In this document: in pieces, positions 11,501 through 22,112 of the stretch | How the letters are laid out: every line of letters begins with the position of its first letter | How positions within the stretch are numbered: position 1 is the first letter of the stretch | Source: Hysterangium stoloniferum | Lineage: Eukaryota > Basidiomycota > Agaricomycetes > Hysterangiales > Hysterangiaceae | Length of the DNA stretch: 64,000 nt | Assembly (NCBI GenBank): GCA_015178975.1 | Contig: WHVD01000049.1 | Location: 124,001 to 188,000 of the forward strand | Direction: 5' to 3' | Made by a program: the position numbers and the translations under genes | Notes under the pieces: model-generated | Seen by the model: only the letters and a program-made list of their open reading frames with translations | Told to the model about the DNA's origin: nothing | Databases searched by the model: none

Positions 11501-12653
11501 TTTCGCTAAGCATGAAATTTATTCAGTAAGTTACCAGATTGGCTGACGCCCAATATGTTAGGCTTCTGTTCCTGTAAAGCTGACGGCGTCTCTCTTGGAG
11601 ATGCCGTTATGAGAGAGCCGTGACACCGTGTGCTGGGGGCACTTTCACATGTGATGCCCTGATTATAGGTACCTCTGGTTTTGACCACAGGCCCCAATTC
11701 ATTCAAACAACCAAATGCAAGGGCCATTTTATGGACACAAGGTAACTAAGCTTGGCTATCTGATCGATCGGATAACGCTTTGCCTTTTTCGGAAAGGCCT
11801 TCGGACACCAGATAACGTATAAATTGTTGAGACGCTATGTTTGTTCCACCGGGCACCACACGGGGGTGGCACTTATTATGAGTAGCGATGATCTGTGCCA
11901 GACTCTTGTCTGAAGCAACAGTCTGCCTAGCAGTCTGACGATGCTTCGCTGGTGGGCCCCTGGGGACGAAAATATGTATATATATGGTTGATAGAAAGAA
12001 ACCATCCTGATACATATCTTGGAATGCTGTAAGGTGGTGGGTTGGTGGACGTCGATATAATGGAGACCAGTGGGTTGATTGGAATGAGATCCCGGAAGAT
12101 TTCATGCACCTACTCTCTCACAAAACATGCTGATGGCTCATCTAAGCTCATAACATCATCTCCGGAGGTGCCATAATAGAAATCTGTCAGGAGTTGGAAC
12201 ATGTGATCAAGTGTCTCCTTCTGTTGCTCAGTAGTCATCGTAGTAGGGTTCTGGATAAATATTTTAGCTCTCGGACCCTCTTGAGAGTCTACATGCGTCC
12301 GCAAGGAGATGATTATAAGAGCCATTGGCATGTTTGTTTAGTTAGAGAATATGTGCATGGAATCTTCCGGGATCTGGGTGGCGGCTTGGGTGGTTGCTGC
12401 GATGACATGTTGAAACCTGCAAGATTGTTGAATTGTAGGCTGTCAGCAAGGGCGCCCACTTCACACGATGTACGGCGAGACGGGATGAGGTGGTTGTTGT
12501 TGGGAGGTGGGGGGTTGCTTTGTCCCGAATCAGAGTACTACCAACATAAGAACCTGACGAACGCTTAAGTCTACCTAACAATAACATTGGTTGGCGACAG
12601 TCCTGAGGTAGATACATAATACAACATGTGGTTCACTAATATAGCTTTGGAAA
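11501..12653. other. Intergenic region with a 53-bp imperfect inverted duplication
   Basis: The stretch 12087-12139, read on the minus strand, matches 12319-12375 read on the plus strand. Both pass from GAGCCAT to AATCTTCCGGGATCT with a few changes. Short frames cross both copies: minus 12110-12331 ends in SLDEPSACFVRE, and plus 12194-12568 contains CLVREYVHGIFRDL. I recognise no family. They may be two decayed, oppositely oriented pieces of one unknown gene or element. Confidence 0.4.
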
Positions 12654-12949
12654 TGTTAGAGTATGATGATTACGATTAGTATTATATCATACCTCGTATT
12701 GTGAATGTATGTTTCCGGTCTGGTTCACACATGTGATTAGCTATATTTAGTTTAGTGTTCCCTTAGTTCCGTCAAACCAAGTGCACAGACCATATATCTT
12801 AGTATATAGTTACATCCAGATGAGAGTAGGACCTCATCTGGAAACCTAGCTATATCACCGGTTAACTTCTACCCGCTCAACTCTTAGTGGCATTCGCTCC
12901 AAGTGTTGAGAGTCATCGCACTGTGGTCCCAGGCTTGCAGATCCGAACA
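12654..12949. mobile_element. Solo LTR, 296 bp
   Basis: The stretch begins TGTTAGAGTATG, ends ATCCGAACA and is flanked on both sides by GGAAA, a perfect 5-bp target duplication. No other copy of this family is seen in the window. It holds no coding sequence. Confidence 0.75.
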
Positions 12950-13729
12950 GGAAACCCACTTGATTTCTTTTGTTTTTGTTGATGGACAATGTCCTTGAAA
13001 ACTAATCTAAAAAATAAATTGTATAATCTAAATGGTAATAAGAATTAAAATGTTCCAATGGTTGTAAATTTGATTCTTACTCAGATGCTGGGCCATGTCA
13101 TTTTTTTTTTTTTATGGGGTCAACCTCATTTTACTTAATGAGCTGTTTGTGTTTCCCAGATGTTTTGGCTATAAGTTTTCATTCAATTTTGAGGCACTAA
13201 TGGTCCAATTTTTCTATTATTTGCCCCTGACACCATTTTCTTATTGAAGATGCTATAGGTTTCAAATCAAATTTCCACTTGATGTGGCCTGTTTTGTGAA
13301 ATTAATGACATGTTTGATATTGATTGTTTTTTGCTTTGGCATTAACCATAGAGTAGTCTGACTGTAGGTGGTGAAACAAATCCGAATTGAATTTTTTTTT
13401 TTCAATGGCATTTTGGAACTATTTGCTAATATGTGTATATAATTATTTCACAGTCTACGGACCCCTCCATAGAAGGAGAAGTGAAAATTATATATAAATA
13501 TATAAATGACTTATTTAATGTAATGAAGGCTGAGTTAGGCAAATTTAAGAAATTGGCCCCAGATAGTCACACTATCTGGGTGCTATCATATCATCCCCAT
13601 TTCATAATCCTTTCTACACTTTGATGATGCCCTCTCATCATTTGTAGTTGGAATGTAAAAATATGATACAATATATGGACAAGAGATCATAATTCAAAAG
13701 TAGACCTGATATTAACAATTGAGTCTATG
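12950..13729. other. AT-rich unassigned DNA
   Basis: Low-GC sequence with poly-T runs at about 13100 and 13390. No credible frame or repeat boundary was found. Confidence 0.4.
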
Positions 13730-14345
13730 TGTTAAGGATTGAGCTCACAGGGGGCTTTGGGCAACCTGAGGTTATGCTGAGGACAGAGAGGACTTGGCTT
13801 CAGCTTACATGCCCTTGTAGAATTGTCAATGTCTTAATTTCAGACAGACAAGGACTTGTCATATTTTTGGACCTGAGGATAGGTCTGAGATGAAGGGATA
13901 ATTAGGTTGTATAGTAAGAAGGAGAAGACCAAGGACTAAGGCAAATAGGTTGGAGACAGAAAATGAACCAGATTCAAAGTCAATATTCAAACTGAGGTAT
14001 AACTACTTTGTATTTATACCAGAGGCTGGTATTGTTCTACAAACTGAGAAGTCAAGGGTTGGACCAAAAGAGAATAAGGAAAGAAACACATAGGTCTAAC
14101 AAAAGGTATGGACATATATAGTTAGATAATCAGAGGTAGACCTAAACTATAGACAAAGGGAAAGTTAAATGAGGGTTCCAATCATCATGATGGGGTGCAG
14201 GGTTGCACTTAACAAGTAAAATATGGTTTGCATGTGAGCATATTGTCAGAGAGGCCTTGGCTCCAGAGAATACAGATTCTTCTTGAGCAAATTGGCAGCA
14301 ATTGACAGGAAGTAGTATTAGTGAAAAGTTAGGTTCTGGGTGGAT

Positions 14346-14559
14346 TGTAAGGCTGCCGTCAATTGCAGCCTCACTGAGTCTCAGTCCAACGTTGATAGGA
14401 CTCGAGTATATTCATCTAAGAACAGAGATGGCAGTACACGATAGTGACGTTAGGTAAAAACAATAATGAAAAAACTACTATGTGCGTTTATTCTAATTAT
14501 CTAAGGAAGCAGATACTAAATATTAAAGGTCCATTGTGGTAAGCTTCACCAGGCTTACA
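14346..14559 (-). repeat. 3' LTR of the gag-only element
   Basis: 214-bp direct repeat of 16070-16283, with TG...CA ends that form a short inverted repeat TGTAAG/CTTACA. Confidence 0.85.
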
Positions 14560-14722
14560 CCCCTCCCCACTTTGAAAAATACAGCATCCCCAACAGCCAA
14601 GTCGGCAGATGTGTAGGACCATTACGGCGGATGAGTTGCGATTCAGAGAACCAAAACAGGTGATGAAGATGATACCGGAGTGAACTGAAAAAATAAAAGG
14701 AAGTGAATTCCATGCTGCTTGC

Positions 14723-15742
14723 TTAATTGTCCAATCCCAATTCTGAATCTGTATCCTCCTCCCTAACACTGGGACTGGAACACCTAATGGTCATTGAACC
14801 AGAGTGAGCGGGATACTCATATGCACCATAAGGTGACTCTTGCAAAATCACTGCTGCAGCTGTGGTAGTGGTAGTGGTTGGAACAGGTGTAGGGGTGGTG
14901 CTCATAACGGTTAACGGGTTAAAATCCTTGCCAGGATGAGCACCAATGGTGGGGTTGCCTGGGCAGGTGTGACGTTGATGAGGGACCCAACCTGGATCCA
15001 TTGGTTTGCCACAACAATTCCAACACCCTCGAACAGCTGTGAGTGCAGCCTTCTCCTCCTCTGTGATTGGAAGGAATTTTGGAGGAGTGATGAGACTGGT
15101 AGGGCTAGTGGAATTGCCAGTCGATGATGTGAGGAGTGGAACACCAGTGGAGCTAGTATGATTGATGTGAGCCGAAGAACAGCCCGAGCGAGCCGCATTG
15201 TCAGCAACAAGGCTGTCCCATTGTGATCTCATAAGGGCAATCAGTTCATCAGGCGTCTGAGATGAATTGTCGATGTCAAAGGCCTGGAGTGCATGCATAC
15301 GAAGGTATAGGAGGGGGTGAGAGTAAAAGAGAATATGGTGTTTGTAAATGGCTGTAGATATTGTTGCAGAAGGAAGGGTGCCAAGACACTGGGCAAGGTC
15401 CATTGCAAATGTGCGAAAATCACACTTGCCTTGAGAACAGGAATAGAACTGTTCCAATGCATCCATTTTCCAATTGACTGGCATGAAACGATCTTTTACC
15501 TTCTTGACGAATGACTCCCAGGAAGGCAGTGCTAAAAACTCCACCTTCCCCAATGCCCACCATTCCACCATCTGAGGTTCAGTGAGAGCGGCACCAGTAA
15601 GGCAGATGTGAGTCTTGGGCACAAGCTTCTTGTCATGTGTGTCTTCATAATTTTCGAACCCATCTTCGCAGGATCCAAGCCAGACTTTCAAGCTGTTGGC
15701 TGTCAGGGAGCCGGCAAAAGGCGAAACAATTTTGCTTGACAT
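14723..15742 (-). CDS. Gag-like protein of the gag-only element, 339 codons
   Basis: A single open frame. Residues about 1-150 resemble the retrotransposon gag core: a tryptophan-rich middle with MVEWWALGKVEFLALPSWES and VKKVKDRFMPVNWK, then the EQFYSCSQGKCDFRTFAMDL helix region. A Ser/Thr-rich linker follows. Near residue 240 there is a cysteine/histidine cluster CWNCCGKPMDPGWVPHQRH ending TCPGN, a variant zinc-knuckle-like motif. The C-terminus is Thr-rich and acidic. It lies alone between the two LTRs, and an overlapping upstream frame (15703-16098) is leader sequence. Confidence 0.8.
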   Translation of the reverse strand: MSSKIVSPFAGSLTANSLKVWLGSCEDGFENYEDTHDKKLVPKTHICLTGAALTEPQMVEWWALGKVEFLALPSWESFVKKVKDRFMPVNWKMDALEQFYSCSQGKCDFRTFAMDLAQCLGTLPSATISTAIYKHHILFYSHPLLYLRMHALQAFDIDNSSQTPDELIALMRSQWDSLVADNAARSGCSSAHINHTSSTGVPLLTSSTGNSTSPTSLITPPKFLPITEEEKAALTAVRGCWNCCGKPMDPGWVPHQRHTCPGNPTIGAHPGKDFNPLTVMSTTPTPVPTTTTTTAAAVILQESPYGAYEYPAHSGSMTIRCSSPSVREEDTDSELGLDN

Positions 15743-16069
15743 TTTGGATGCTGATGGAGAAGTCGGATGATGAATGTGCTGAGGTGAGAGTCGTGGGATA
15801 AGTGGAAGATGAGGGATTCGGTGATGGGAGGGCCGCGGGAATGTGGATGAGTCGAAGGGCTCCGGGCCTGATGAGTCCGAATCTGAGTCCGAGACAGTGG
15901 ATGTCCGTTGATCACAATGTCGGCGATGTGGTTCTGTATAAGGGCCAAGAATTGGGAACTCAAATTGAGCTGCGGTGTTCCTTGTGAAGCGAACAGTTGA
16001 TGGATCCAGTGCAAAGCAGGAAGGCGATGAGCTGGTAGCGAATAAGAAAAGTCGGTATCAAAAAAAAAG

Positions 16070-16283
16070 TGTAAGGCTGCCGTCAATTGCAGCCTCACTG
16101 AGTCTCAGTCCAATGTTGATAGGACTCGAGTATATTTGTCTAAGAACAGAGACGGCAGTACACGATAGTGACGGTAGGTAAAAACGATAATGAAAAAACT
16201 ACTATGCACGTTTATCCTAATTATCTAAGGAAGCGGATACTAAATATTAAAGGTCCGTTGTGGTAAGCTTCACCAGGCTTACA
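16070..16283 (-). repeat. 5' LTR of the gag-only element
   Basis: 214-bp direct repeat of 14346-14559. It is followed on its right by TGGAT, the same five bases that precede the left copy. Confidence 0.85.
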
Positions 16284-16307
16284 TGGATCTAGGAATGGGT
16301 CTTAACA

Positions 16308-16779
16308 GTATGTGAAGATCAATTCCCAGAAACTCCTTGGAGTATTTTGTAGGTATATTATCAGTTTATGGACCATATTCTGGACTAGAATTAGGATCTG
16401 AAATCCACTGGATCCTGACCCTTATCCCTCAAGTACCCTTCAGCTCAGTTCCCAGTCAGATATTTTATCCTCAACTAGATGCCTCATCTTATGACCCAGA
16501 ACCCACCAGCTCCTGCCACTTAACAGCTCACTTCTCCAAGTGTTCTTGGTCATTACTCAACCTGGACTCCAGTAAGACTCCCACATTCCTCTAGATGCTT
16601 CAGTAATCCATGACCCAACCCTCACCAGATTATCTGCATCAACTCTCATCACTTTCTCTATGCCAATGTTCCTACATACCTGGAACCCAAGGCCTCTCTG
16701 AAAATATGTTTGCTTATCATTAAAGTGTTAGGATCCACAGATATCCCATTGTTGGATTACATAATAGGGTGAAAAGTAT
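16308..16779. other. Unassigned DNA between an LTR and the tRNA-like relic
   Basis: An 85-codon plus-strand frame (16337-16594) is open but has no family signature or codon pattern that I trust. The rest is low-complexity CT-rich sequence. Confidence 0.35.
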
Positions 16780-16858
16780 TGACCTGAGCTGGAATTGAAC
16801 CAGCAACCACTATCTCTGGATTACATGTTTAGTGCTCTTAACCCTGAGTTATCAGGCC
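16780..16858 (-). pseudogene. tRNA-like relic, Thr(UGU)-like
   Basis: Read on the minus strand, the acceptor halves GGCCTGA and TCAGGTC pair over 7 bp and the T arm GCTGG-TTCAATT-CCAGC is perfect, giving a good B box. The D arm is plausible (ACTC...GAGC). The anticodon stem has two mismatches, the base before the TGT anticodon is A rather than the near-universal T, and the variable region is long. It is therefore a decayed tRNA or a tRNA-derived head of a short repeat. Confidence 0.6.
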
Positions 16859-17069
16859 ATTAAGAGTAGTTCTATTAAGAACCAGTCACTACTGAGGTGG
16901 AGAGTCATCAGTAAGATATTAATTTTTCCAGATCAACCATTGCTCATTCAACACCTTGGATATTCAAATGTGATTCCTTTGTCCCACATTTAGTAACTGA
17001 CAGGTTGACAGATGTTCACTCACTTGTTATTATTCTCCAGAGATGGAGAATACTCCCAGATATGTTTTA
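16859..17069. other. Short unassigned gap
   Basis: Sequence between the tRNA relic and the copia element. TTTTA at its right end is the target site of the copia insertion. Confidence 0.4.
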
Positions 17070-17431
17070 TGTTAGAAAGTAGGATCTAATAGTAAACTCA
17101 GTCTCGTATAACAGATATAACGGACTAATATATAAAATACCTAATAGTAAACTACAGCACATGTAAGTATACTGGAACACACAATAAAAGAAAACGGCTC
17201 ACCTCAGTCTCGTATAACAGATATAACGGACTGAGGTGTGGGGGTATTCTGACTATAGTATATATACTAAGAATGGTAATTAGTGACAGGAACAAAGGTG
17301 ATATGTAGTAAGGGGAATATGAGGCAACGAGAGCAACAAGACATGCGGGCCACACCTTGGTTCCTTCTGTTTCCGCATGGTCCCTTGACCCTGCATACTC
17401 TTGGCAAGAGGTTTTACGGTGTTATCCAACA
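17070..17431 (-). repeat. 3' LTR of the copia element
   Basis: 362 bp, TGTTAG...CCAACA, nearly identical to 22113-22474. It contains an internal repeat of CAGTCTCGTATAACAGATAT. Confidence 0.93.
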
Positions 17432-17500
17432 CTCCTCCTCACCGTAGAACAACCCCCCAAAAAAAGGGGCTCCTCCTCGCATGGAAATCTGGAAGTCCTG

Positions 17501-20500
17501 TTAACGAAGGCCTAAGAAATTACGAAGATGAAGGAATTTCGACGGCTCTAAAGCTTTGGTAAAGATGTCAGCGATATTGTTTTTAGTGTTGATATAGTGT
17601 AAGGAAAAATCCCCAGCATGAACACGTTCACGAAGGAAGTGGTACTTGATATCAATATGTTTGACTCGAGAGTGCAGAAGGGGGTCTTCAGATAAAGTGA
17701 TGGCAGCATTATTATCGCAAAAGATGGTTGTGGAGTCCGTGCAAGGGAAATTAATTCCAGTGAATAATGCTCGGAGCCAGCTACCTTCCTTGACAGTTTC
17801 AAATGCAGCGACGTATTCAGCTTCGCAAGAAGAAGCAGCAACGGTTTTCTGTTTCTTTGTTGTCCATGAAATAAGACCCGATCCTAAAGTGAAGGCATAA
17901 CCACTAATGCTGCGTCTGGTGTCAAGACAATTTGCCCAATCGGAATCAGTATATCCAGTAAGTTTAATACTGTTTGAACTGCCCAGGCAGAGTTGAAGGT
18001 TCCTCGTGCCTTTCAGATAGCGAACGACACGAATAGCAGCAGTCCAATGAAGTGTGCAATAGCTGTCAAGGAATTGTGACAACTGTTGAACAGCATAGGC
18101 GATATCAGGACGTGTGGAAATGGCCAAGTAAAGTAGGCACCCAACGAGCGATCGATAGGGTATTTTGAGTAGATCATTGGTTTCGATGGGAGATAGGGAG
18201 GTACGGTCAAAGCGACGAAGTTTAAGGTTGTGATCCATGGGTGTAGAAATGGTAGAGGAAGTGCTTTGGCCGAATTGTCGTACGATTCTGTCAATCAGGG
18301 CAGTCTGGGAGAGATATACAGAGTTATTTGGTCGATCCCATACCACTGCAATGCCGACGATGAAACTGACAGAGCCAAGCTCTGAAATTGTCCACACATG
18401 ACGCATTTGATCCTTGAAGAGATTATTCTCGGTGGGAGTACTGGCAATAGAAAGAAAGTCGTCAACATGTACGGCAGCGATAATAATACCAGTGGTCGTT
18501 CGTCGATAATAGATGCAAGATTCACAGGTAAGCCGGGTGAAGCCCCAGGCCAGCATCTGCTCATTCATCGTTTGATTCCATATTCTGCCACTTTGCTTCA
18601 TACCGTAAAGGCCTCGGACTATCATCCATACGTAATCCTCTTTCCCTGGTTCCTCAAATCCTTCAGGTTGTGTCATAAACTGTACTTCGTCATCAGGAAG
18701 AAGGCCATAGAGAAAAGCGGTCTTGATGTCAATCTGCTGTGCATCCCAACCAAGAGTAGCTGCGATATGGAGTAAGATACGCCAGGATTCCATGCATGCT
18801 GTTGGTGAGGTCGTTTTATGATAATCTTTACCATAAACTTGCTCAAAACCTTTAAAGACCAACCGTACTTTCCACCGAACTGCTCTACCAGATTCATCCC
18901 ATTTGATTCGAAAGACAGGGCGCCCCTTTCTAATCTTGCAACCCTGGGGAACATCGGAACGGGGAACTAGTTTGTAAACCCCCATCTGTTTGAGTGAGTC
19001 TAACTCCTCCTGGTATCCAGCTCGCCATCGATTAGCATCACCCGAATGGAGGGCTTCAGCCCAAGTCTGCGGTTCATCATTGCATGTTAATGGGTCAATG
19101 CCCAGTGTGTCGGGCATAGTTGCAAAACCGAGATGTGTGTCCAGTAGATCTGTATCTATTGGGAGAGATGATAAAATATTTTTTAGTTCATCAGAATCTA
19201 TGGTAGGTGGTGATGACGCAATAGTAGCAGTGTGTAATTCATTGATAGCATTTGATTGTTCATGTCGTTGTAATCGCAATCGTTCAGCGCTGTCCCTAGA
19301 CTCCTGAATGGCGCGGTCAAGTCTGGAAGTTGAGGCAGGTTGTCCAGCAGTGGTTCGAGTGGACCGTCGAAGTGATGTGTCTGGTAATTCATTGGGTATC
19401 TCGATGTCAGATGGTTCCTGTAATGGAATGATTGCAGGGGAAGAATCGGAAAGCTCAGTAGGGGTACCATGGGAGTAGTGTTCACCAGATAAAGGGAGTT
19501 GTTCCGAGTAGTCATTAGATTGGGTAGTAGAATCGTTCGTGGTGGTTCGCGGATGGCCATCATGACTTTCAAGAAATCGGACATGATATGAGCTATATAT
19601 TAGTCGCGTTTTTGGGTCGTAGCATCTATATGTCTTAGACTTATCATCATATCCGATAAGAATACACTCAATTGATCGCTTGTAAATCTTAGGGTTTGTC
19701 CAATTTTGGATTAAGACAAAGGCTCGACAACCAATTTCCCGTAGGTAAGAGTAGTCCGGTTTGCGACCATACCATAGTTCCCAAGGTGTTTTATCTATCA
19801 GTGATTTGGTAGTAGTTTTGACATGTAGATGAGTAGCAGTGAGGTAGAATTCGTCCCATAAGTGTGCAGGTAATCCTGTATAAATACGCATGGTTCTGGC
19901 TTTGGCCATCAAAGTGCGATGTAGTCGTTCTACTCGTCCGATATGTGCTGATGTATATGGAGCTGTAAACTGATGATTGGTACCCCTAGATGCTAACCAA
20001 TTAGTCATTTCATGACTTTTGAGCTCTCCATTGTCAGTACGATAAGTGCCGACTTTTAATCCAGTCTCAACTTCCCATGTACGTTCCCAAATTTGAAGTT
20101 GCGACAATGCGTCACCTTTTAATTTGAGTGGGATGGTCCAGCAAAAACTTGAAAAATCGTCCACAATATTCATAACATAATTATTTCCAGTTCGTGAGGT
20201 GACAGGATTAGGCCCAGATAAGTCTATCCACACTTTTTCCAATTTTCTCGTTGCCCTGTGTCCCACTCCCTCCACTCGTGTTTTGGGAACAGAAGATTTG
20301 GTCTGTTTGCCCAGAATACAGGAGTCGCATTTAGTGGGAGTGGTGGAAGAGTTGGTGGGTGTCGCACCTTCAATAAAACCATTATTGAACATATCGCGAA
20401 TAGCCTGAAAATTTGCATGACTGAGTCGACGATGCCATGTCTCGATGGTGGGTGTGCGGTGAGTTAGAAATGCATGCTCGGCTTGTGCAGAATGGATATG

Positions 20501-21310
20501 TAGTGAGTATAAATGTTTCTGTGGGAGCAGGTCGCCTCTGGCAATGATTGTTCCAGACGATTTTGTGGTGAGCCAACAAGATGTATGATCGAAGTGTGCG
20601 ATAACATTTGAATCCCCTGTAAGGCATCGAATTGAGATCAGTCGCACGGTGGCATCTGGGATATAGAGGACATTTTGTAGGATCAAATGTGAGCCACGAC
20701 CGATTCGAAGTTTGATATCCCCAATACCTATTGCCCATACAGAGGAACCACCCAAACCTTTGACAGAGCGAGGGGTGACAGCGTTCAAAGTCAAGAAATC
20801 ATCACGATTAGGGGATATGTGGACAGAGGCACCACTGTCCATCCAAAATGGGTGCGAGTCAGTGGAAATGGGTGTTCTGTTAGATTGGGATATGGCATTG
20901 ATATCAGTGGTGTTAATGGCAGCCATTGTAGATTGGCTGTGTTTGGACCAGTCTAAATTAGTTATTAACTCCTCCTCAATGACGAGCCACCCATCATATT
21001 CGACAGTATCAGGCAGCGACATAGAAGATGTGGCAATGGTAGTAGAGGATGGGATAGCCAAATTGGCAACAGGGGGTTCCGAAGAGGAAAAGTCTGATGA
21101 CGCCATGTTGATGATGTAGACACGACCATCTGCACCTTGCAATTTAACAGGGATTTTCGGTGCAGTGGAGGTAGGAGTAATGAGGTTGGCAGGTGGGGCA
21201 GTGGAAGTACCTGATTTTGAACTGCGGGCAAGGCGTCGTGCCTGTTTGGATTCTTCCAGAGTTTTTCCCGCCAATCCCCCCACCAGGTCAGATACAGAAT
21301 TCAGTCTCAT
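17501..21310 (-). CDS. Copia Pol polyprotein, 1,269 codons, uninterrupted
   Basis: The domains run in copia order. Aspartic protease: DSGASVHISP near residue 156. Integrase zinc-binding region: HRRLSHANF...CDSCILGKQ, about 290-340. Integrase core: WIDLSGPNP, YRTDNGELKS and HIGRVERLHRTL, about 365-470. Reverse transcriptase: IDIKTAFLYGLL, GLYGMKQSGRIW and the catalytic box VHVDDF, about 800-960. RNase H: YTDSDWANCLDTRRSISGYA, SSCEAEY and a terminal NIADIFTKAL. The frame is whole along its length, which together with the near-identical LTRs points to recent insertion. Confidence 0.93.
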   Translation of the reverse strand: MRLNSVSDLVGGLAGKTLEESKQARRLARSSKSGTSTAPPANLITPTSTAPKIPVKLQGADGRVYIINMASSDFSSSEPPVANLAIPSSTTIATSSMSLPDTVEYDGWLVIEEELITNLDWSKHSQSTMAAINTTDINAISQSNRTPISTDSHPFWMDSGASVHISPNRDDFLTLNAVTPRSVKGLGGSSVWAIGIGDIKLRIGRGSHLILQNVLYIPDATVRLISIRCLTGDSNVIAHFDHTSCWLTTKSSGTIIARGDLLPQKHLYSLHIHSAQAEHAFLTHRTPTIETWHRRLSHANFQAIRDMFNNGFIEGATPTNSSTTPTKCDSCILGKQTKSSVPKTRVEGVGHRATRKLEKVWIDLSGPNPVTSRTGNNYVMNIVDDFSSFCWTIPLKLKGDALSQLQIWERTWEVETGLKVGTYRTDNGELKSHEMTNWLASRGTNHQFTAPYTSAHIGRVERLHRTLMAKARTMRIYTGLPAHLWDEFYLTATHLHVKTTTKSLIDKTPWELWYGRKPDYSYLREIGCRAFVLIQNWTNPKIYKRSIECILIGYDDKSKTYRCYDPKTRLIYSSYHVRFLESHDGHPRTTTNDSTTQSNDYSEQLPLSGEHYSHGTPTELSDSSPAIIPLQEPSDIEIPNELPDTSLRRSTRTTAGQPASTSRLDRAIQESRDSAERLRLQRHEQSNAINELHTATIASSPPTIDSDELKNILSSLPIDTDLLDTHLGFATMPDTLGIDPLTCNDEPQTWAEALHSGDANRWRAGYQEELDSLKQMGVYKLVPRSDVPQGCKIRKGRPVFRIKWDESGRAVRWKVRLVFKGFEQVYGKDYHKTTSPTACMESWRILLHIAATLGWDAQQIDIKTAFLYGLLPDDEVQFMTQPEGFEEPGKEDYVWMIVRGLYGMKQSGRIWNQTMNEQMLAWGFTRLTCESCIYYRRTTTGIIIAAVHVDDFLSIASTPTENNLFKDQMRHVWTISELGSVSFIVGIAVVWDRPNNSVYLSQTALIDRIVRQFGQSTSSTISTPMDHNLKLRRFDRTSLSPIETNDLLKIPYRSLVGCLLYLAISTRPDIAYAVQQLSQFLDSYCTLHWTAAIRVVRYLKGTRNLQLCLGSSNSIKLTGYTDSDWANCLDTRRSISGYAFTLGSGLISWTTKKQKTVAASSCEAEYVAAFETVKEGSWLRALFTGINFPCTDSTTIFCDNNAAITLSEDPLLHSRVKHIDIKYHFLRERVHAGDFSLHYINTKNNIADIFTKALEPSKFLHLRNFLGLR

Positions 21311-22049
21311 GATAATTGCGTTTGCAGTTTGAGCAAATCACAGAGGCAGGTTTCGATGGATGTTGGGCAGACATGGCGATCGACTCAGCAGGTTGCACCT
21401 TGTCAGAGTTGAGGAGGTTCTGTTCATTATCCAAATACCCACGGAATTGAGTGGATGTGAAGGGGTTGGAGTCAGTAGACATAGAGATATCACGAGTGAT
21501 GATGGATCGGATGTTCCCAAAATCATTGCCAAGGGAGCCTAAAAGGGCAATACACTTCAGGAGATCTTTAGAAATAGTACCCATATCATAAGCACGATCA
21601 ATGAGGGAACAAATCTTCTCAGCTGTTACTGGTAAAGGGGTAGAACGAACACAACGGGTTGTGAGAGCCTCCTGTAATAGTTGTACTTGGCGAATAGGCC
21701 CCTCACTTTGATGGCGTTGTCAAATGGTTTCCCAGCAGGCCTTTGCACCTAGTTTTCGGTCAAGGTATTCCTGTTCAGTCATTTCGACAGTTGATGCAAT
21801 GAGTGCTGCGGCCAGGGAGTTATTAGCCAACCAGTTAGTTTTTGCACGGGGTTCAGTAGTACTGGGTTCGGGGATGGTGCCATCGACATAACCAGAGAGG
21901 CCAGTGAGGGTAAGAAAAAGATCTGCGGCGCGAAGCCAAGGACGATAGTTGGATTTAAGTTTGTCAAGTTTAGGTCCAGTATAAGTGATATTGGTACGGA
22001 TAAGGGTTATAGAGGGTGCAAGGGCATCCGTAGAAGTAGGAGTAGTCAT
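21288..22049 (-). pseudogene. Copia gag region
   Basis: Open stretches encode the N-terminal capsid-like part (start MTTPTSTDALAPSIT; a YRPWLRAADLFLTLTGLSGY stretch typical of copia Gag) and a later part with the CSNCKRNYHETEFC zinc knuckle close to the start of pol. The region is broken, with about two breaks. Confidence 0.8.
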
Positions 22050-22112
22050 TTTTAGGGTTTAAAGGGAAATGTTGGTAATGTTAGTCCTACTTAGAAATAT
22101 AGGCCCATAACC

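Larger units (their letters stand above)
14346..16283 (-). mobile_element. Complete gag-only (TR-GAG-like) LTR retroelement
   Basis: Two 214-bp direct terminal repeats (14346-14559 and 16070-16283) begin TGTAAG and end CTTACA, differ at about 11 positions by eye, and are flanked by a perfect TGGAT duplication. The interior holds one long minus-strand frame and no protease, reverse transcriptase or integrase. A purine tract of about 13 nt (GTGGGGAGGGG) abuts the inner edge of the left, 3' repeat. Non-autonomous elements coding only Gag are known from plants as TR-GAG. It appears whole and fairly young (repeats about 95% alike), and must have relied on enzymes of another element. Confidence 0.85.
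13730..16307. mobile_element. Older LTR, split by the gag-only element
   Basis: An LTR begins TGTTAAGGATTGAGC at 13730, is interrupted at 14345 by the element at 14346-16283, and resumes to end GGGTCTTAACA at 16307. Its flanks are CTATG and GTATG, a 5-bp duplication with one mismatch. Its own length is about 635 bp. Near its start it carries the GGACTTGGCTTCAGCTTA motif (13791-13808) shared with other LTR families here. No internal region is present, so it is a solo LTR that pre-dates the insertion into it. Confidence 0.65.

Noticed and set aside
17646-21119. Plus-strand frames across the copia element
   Set aside because: They are antisense to an uninterrupted copia Pol; unlike the gypsy case, they show no intron-like gaps or motif.
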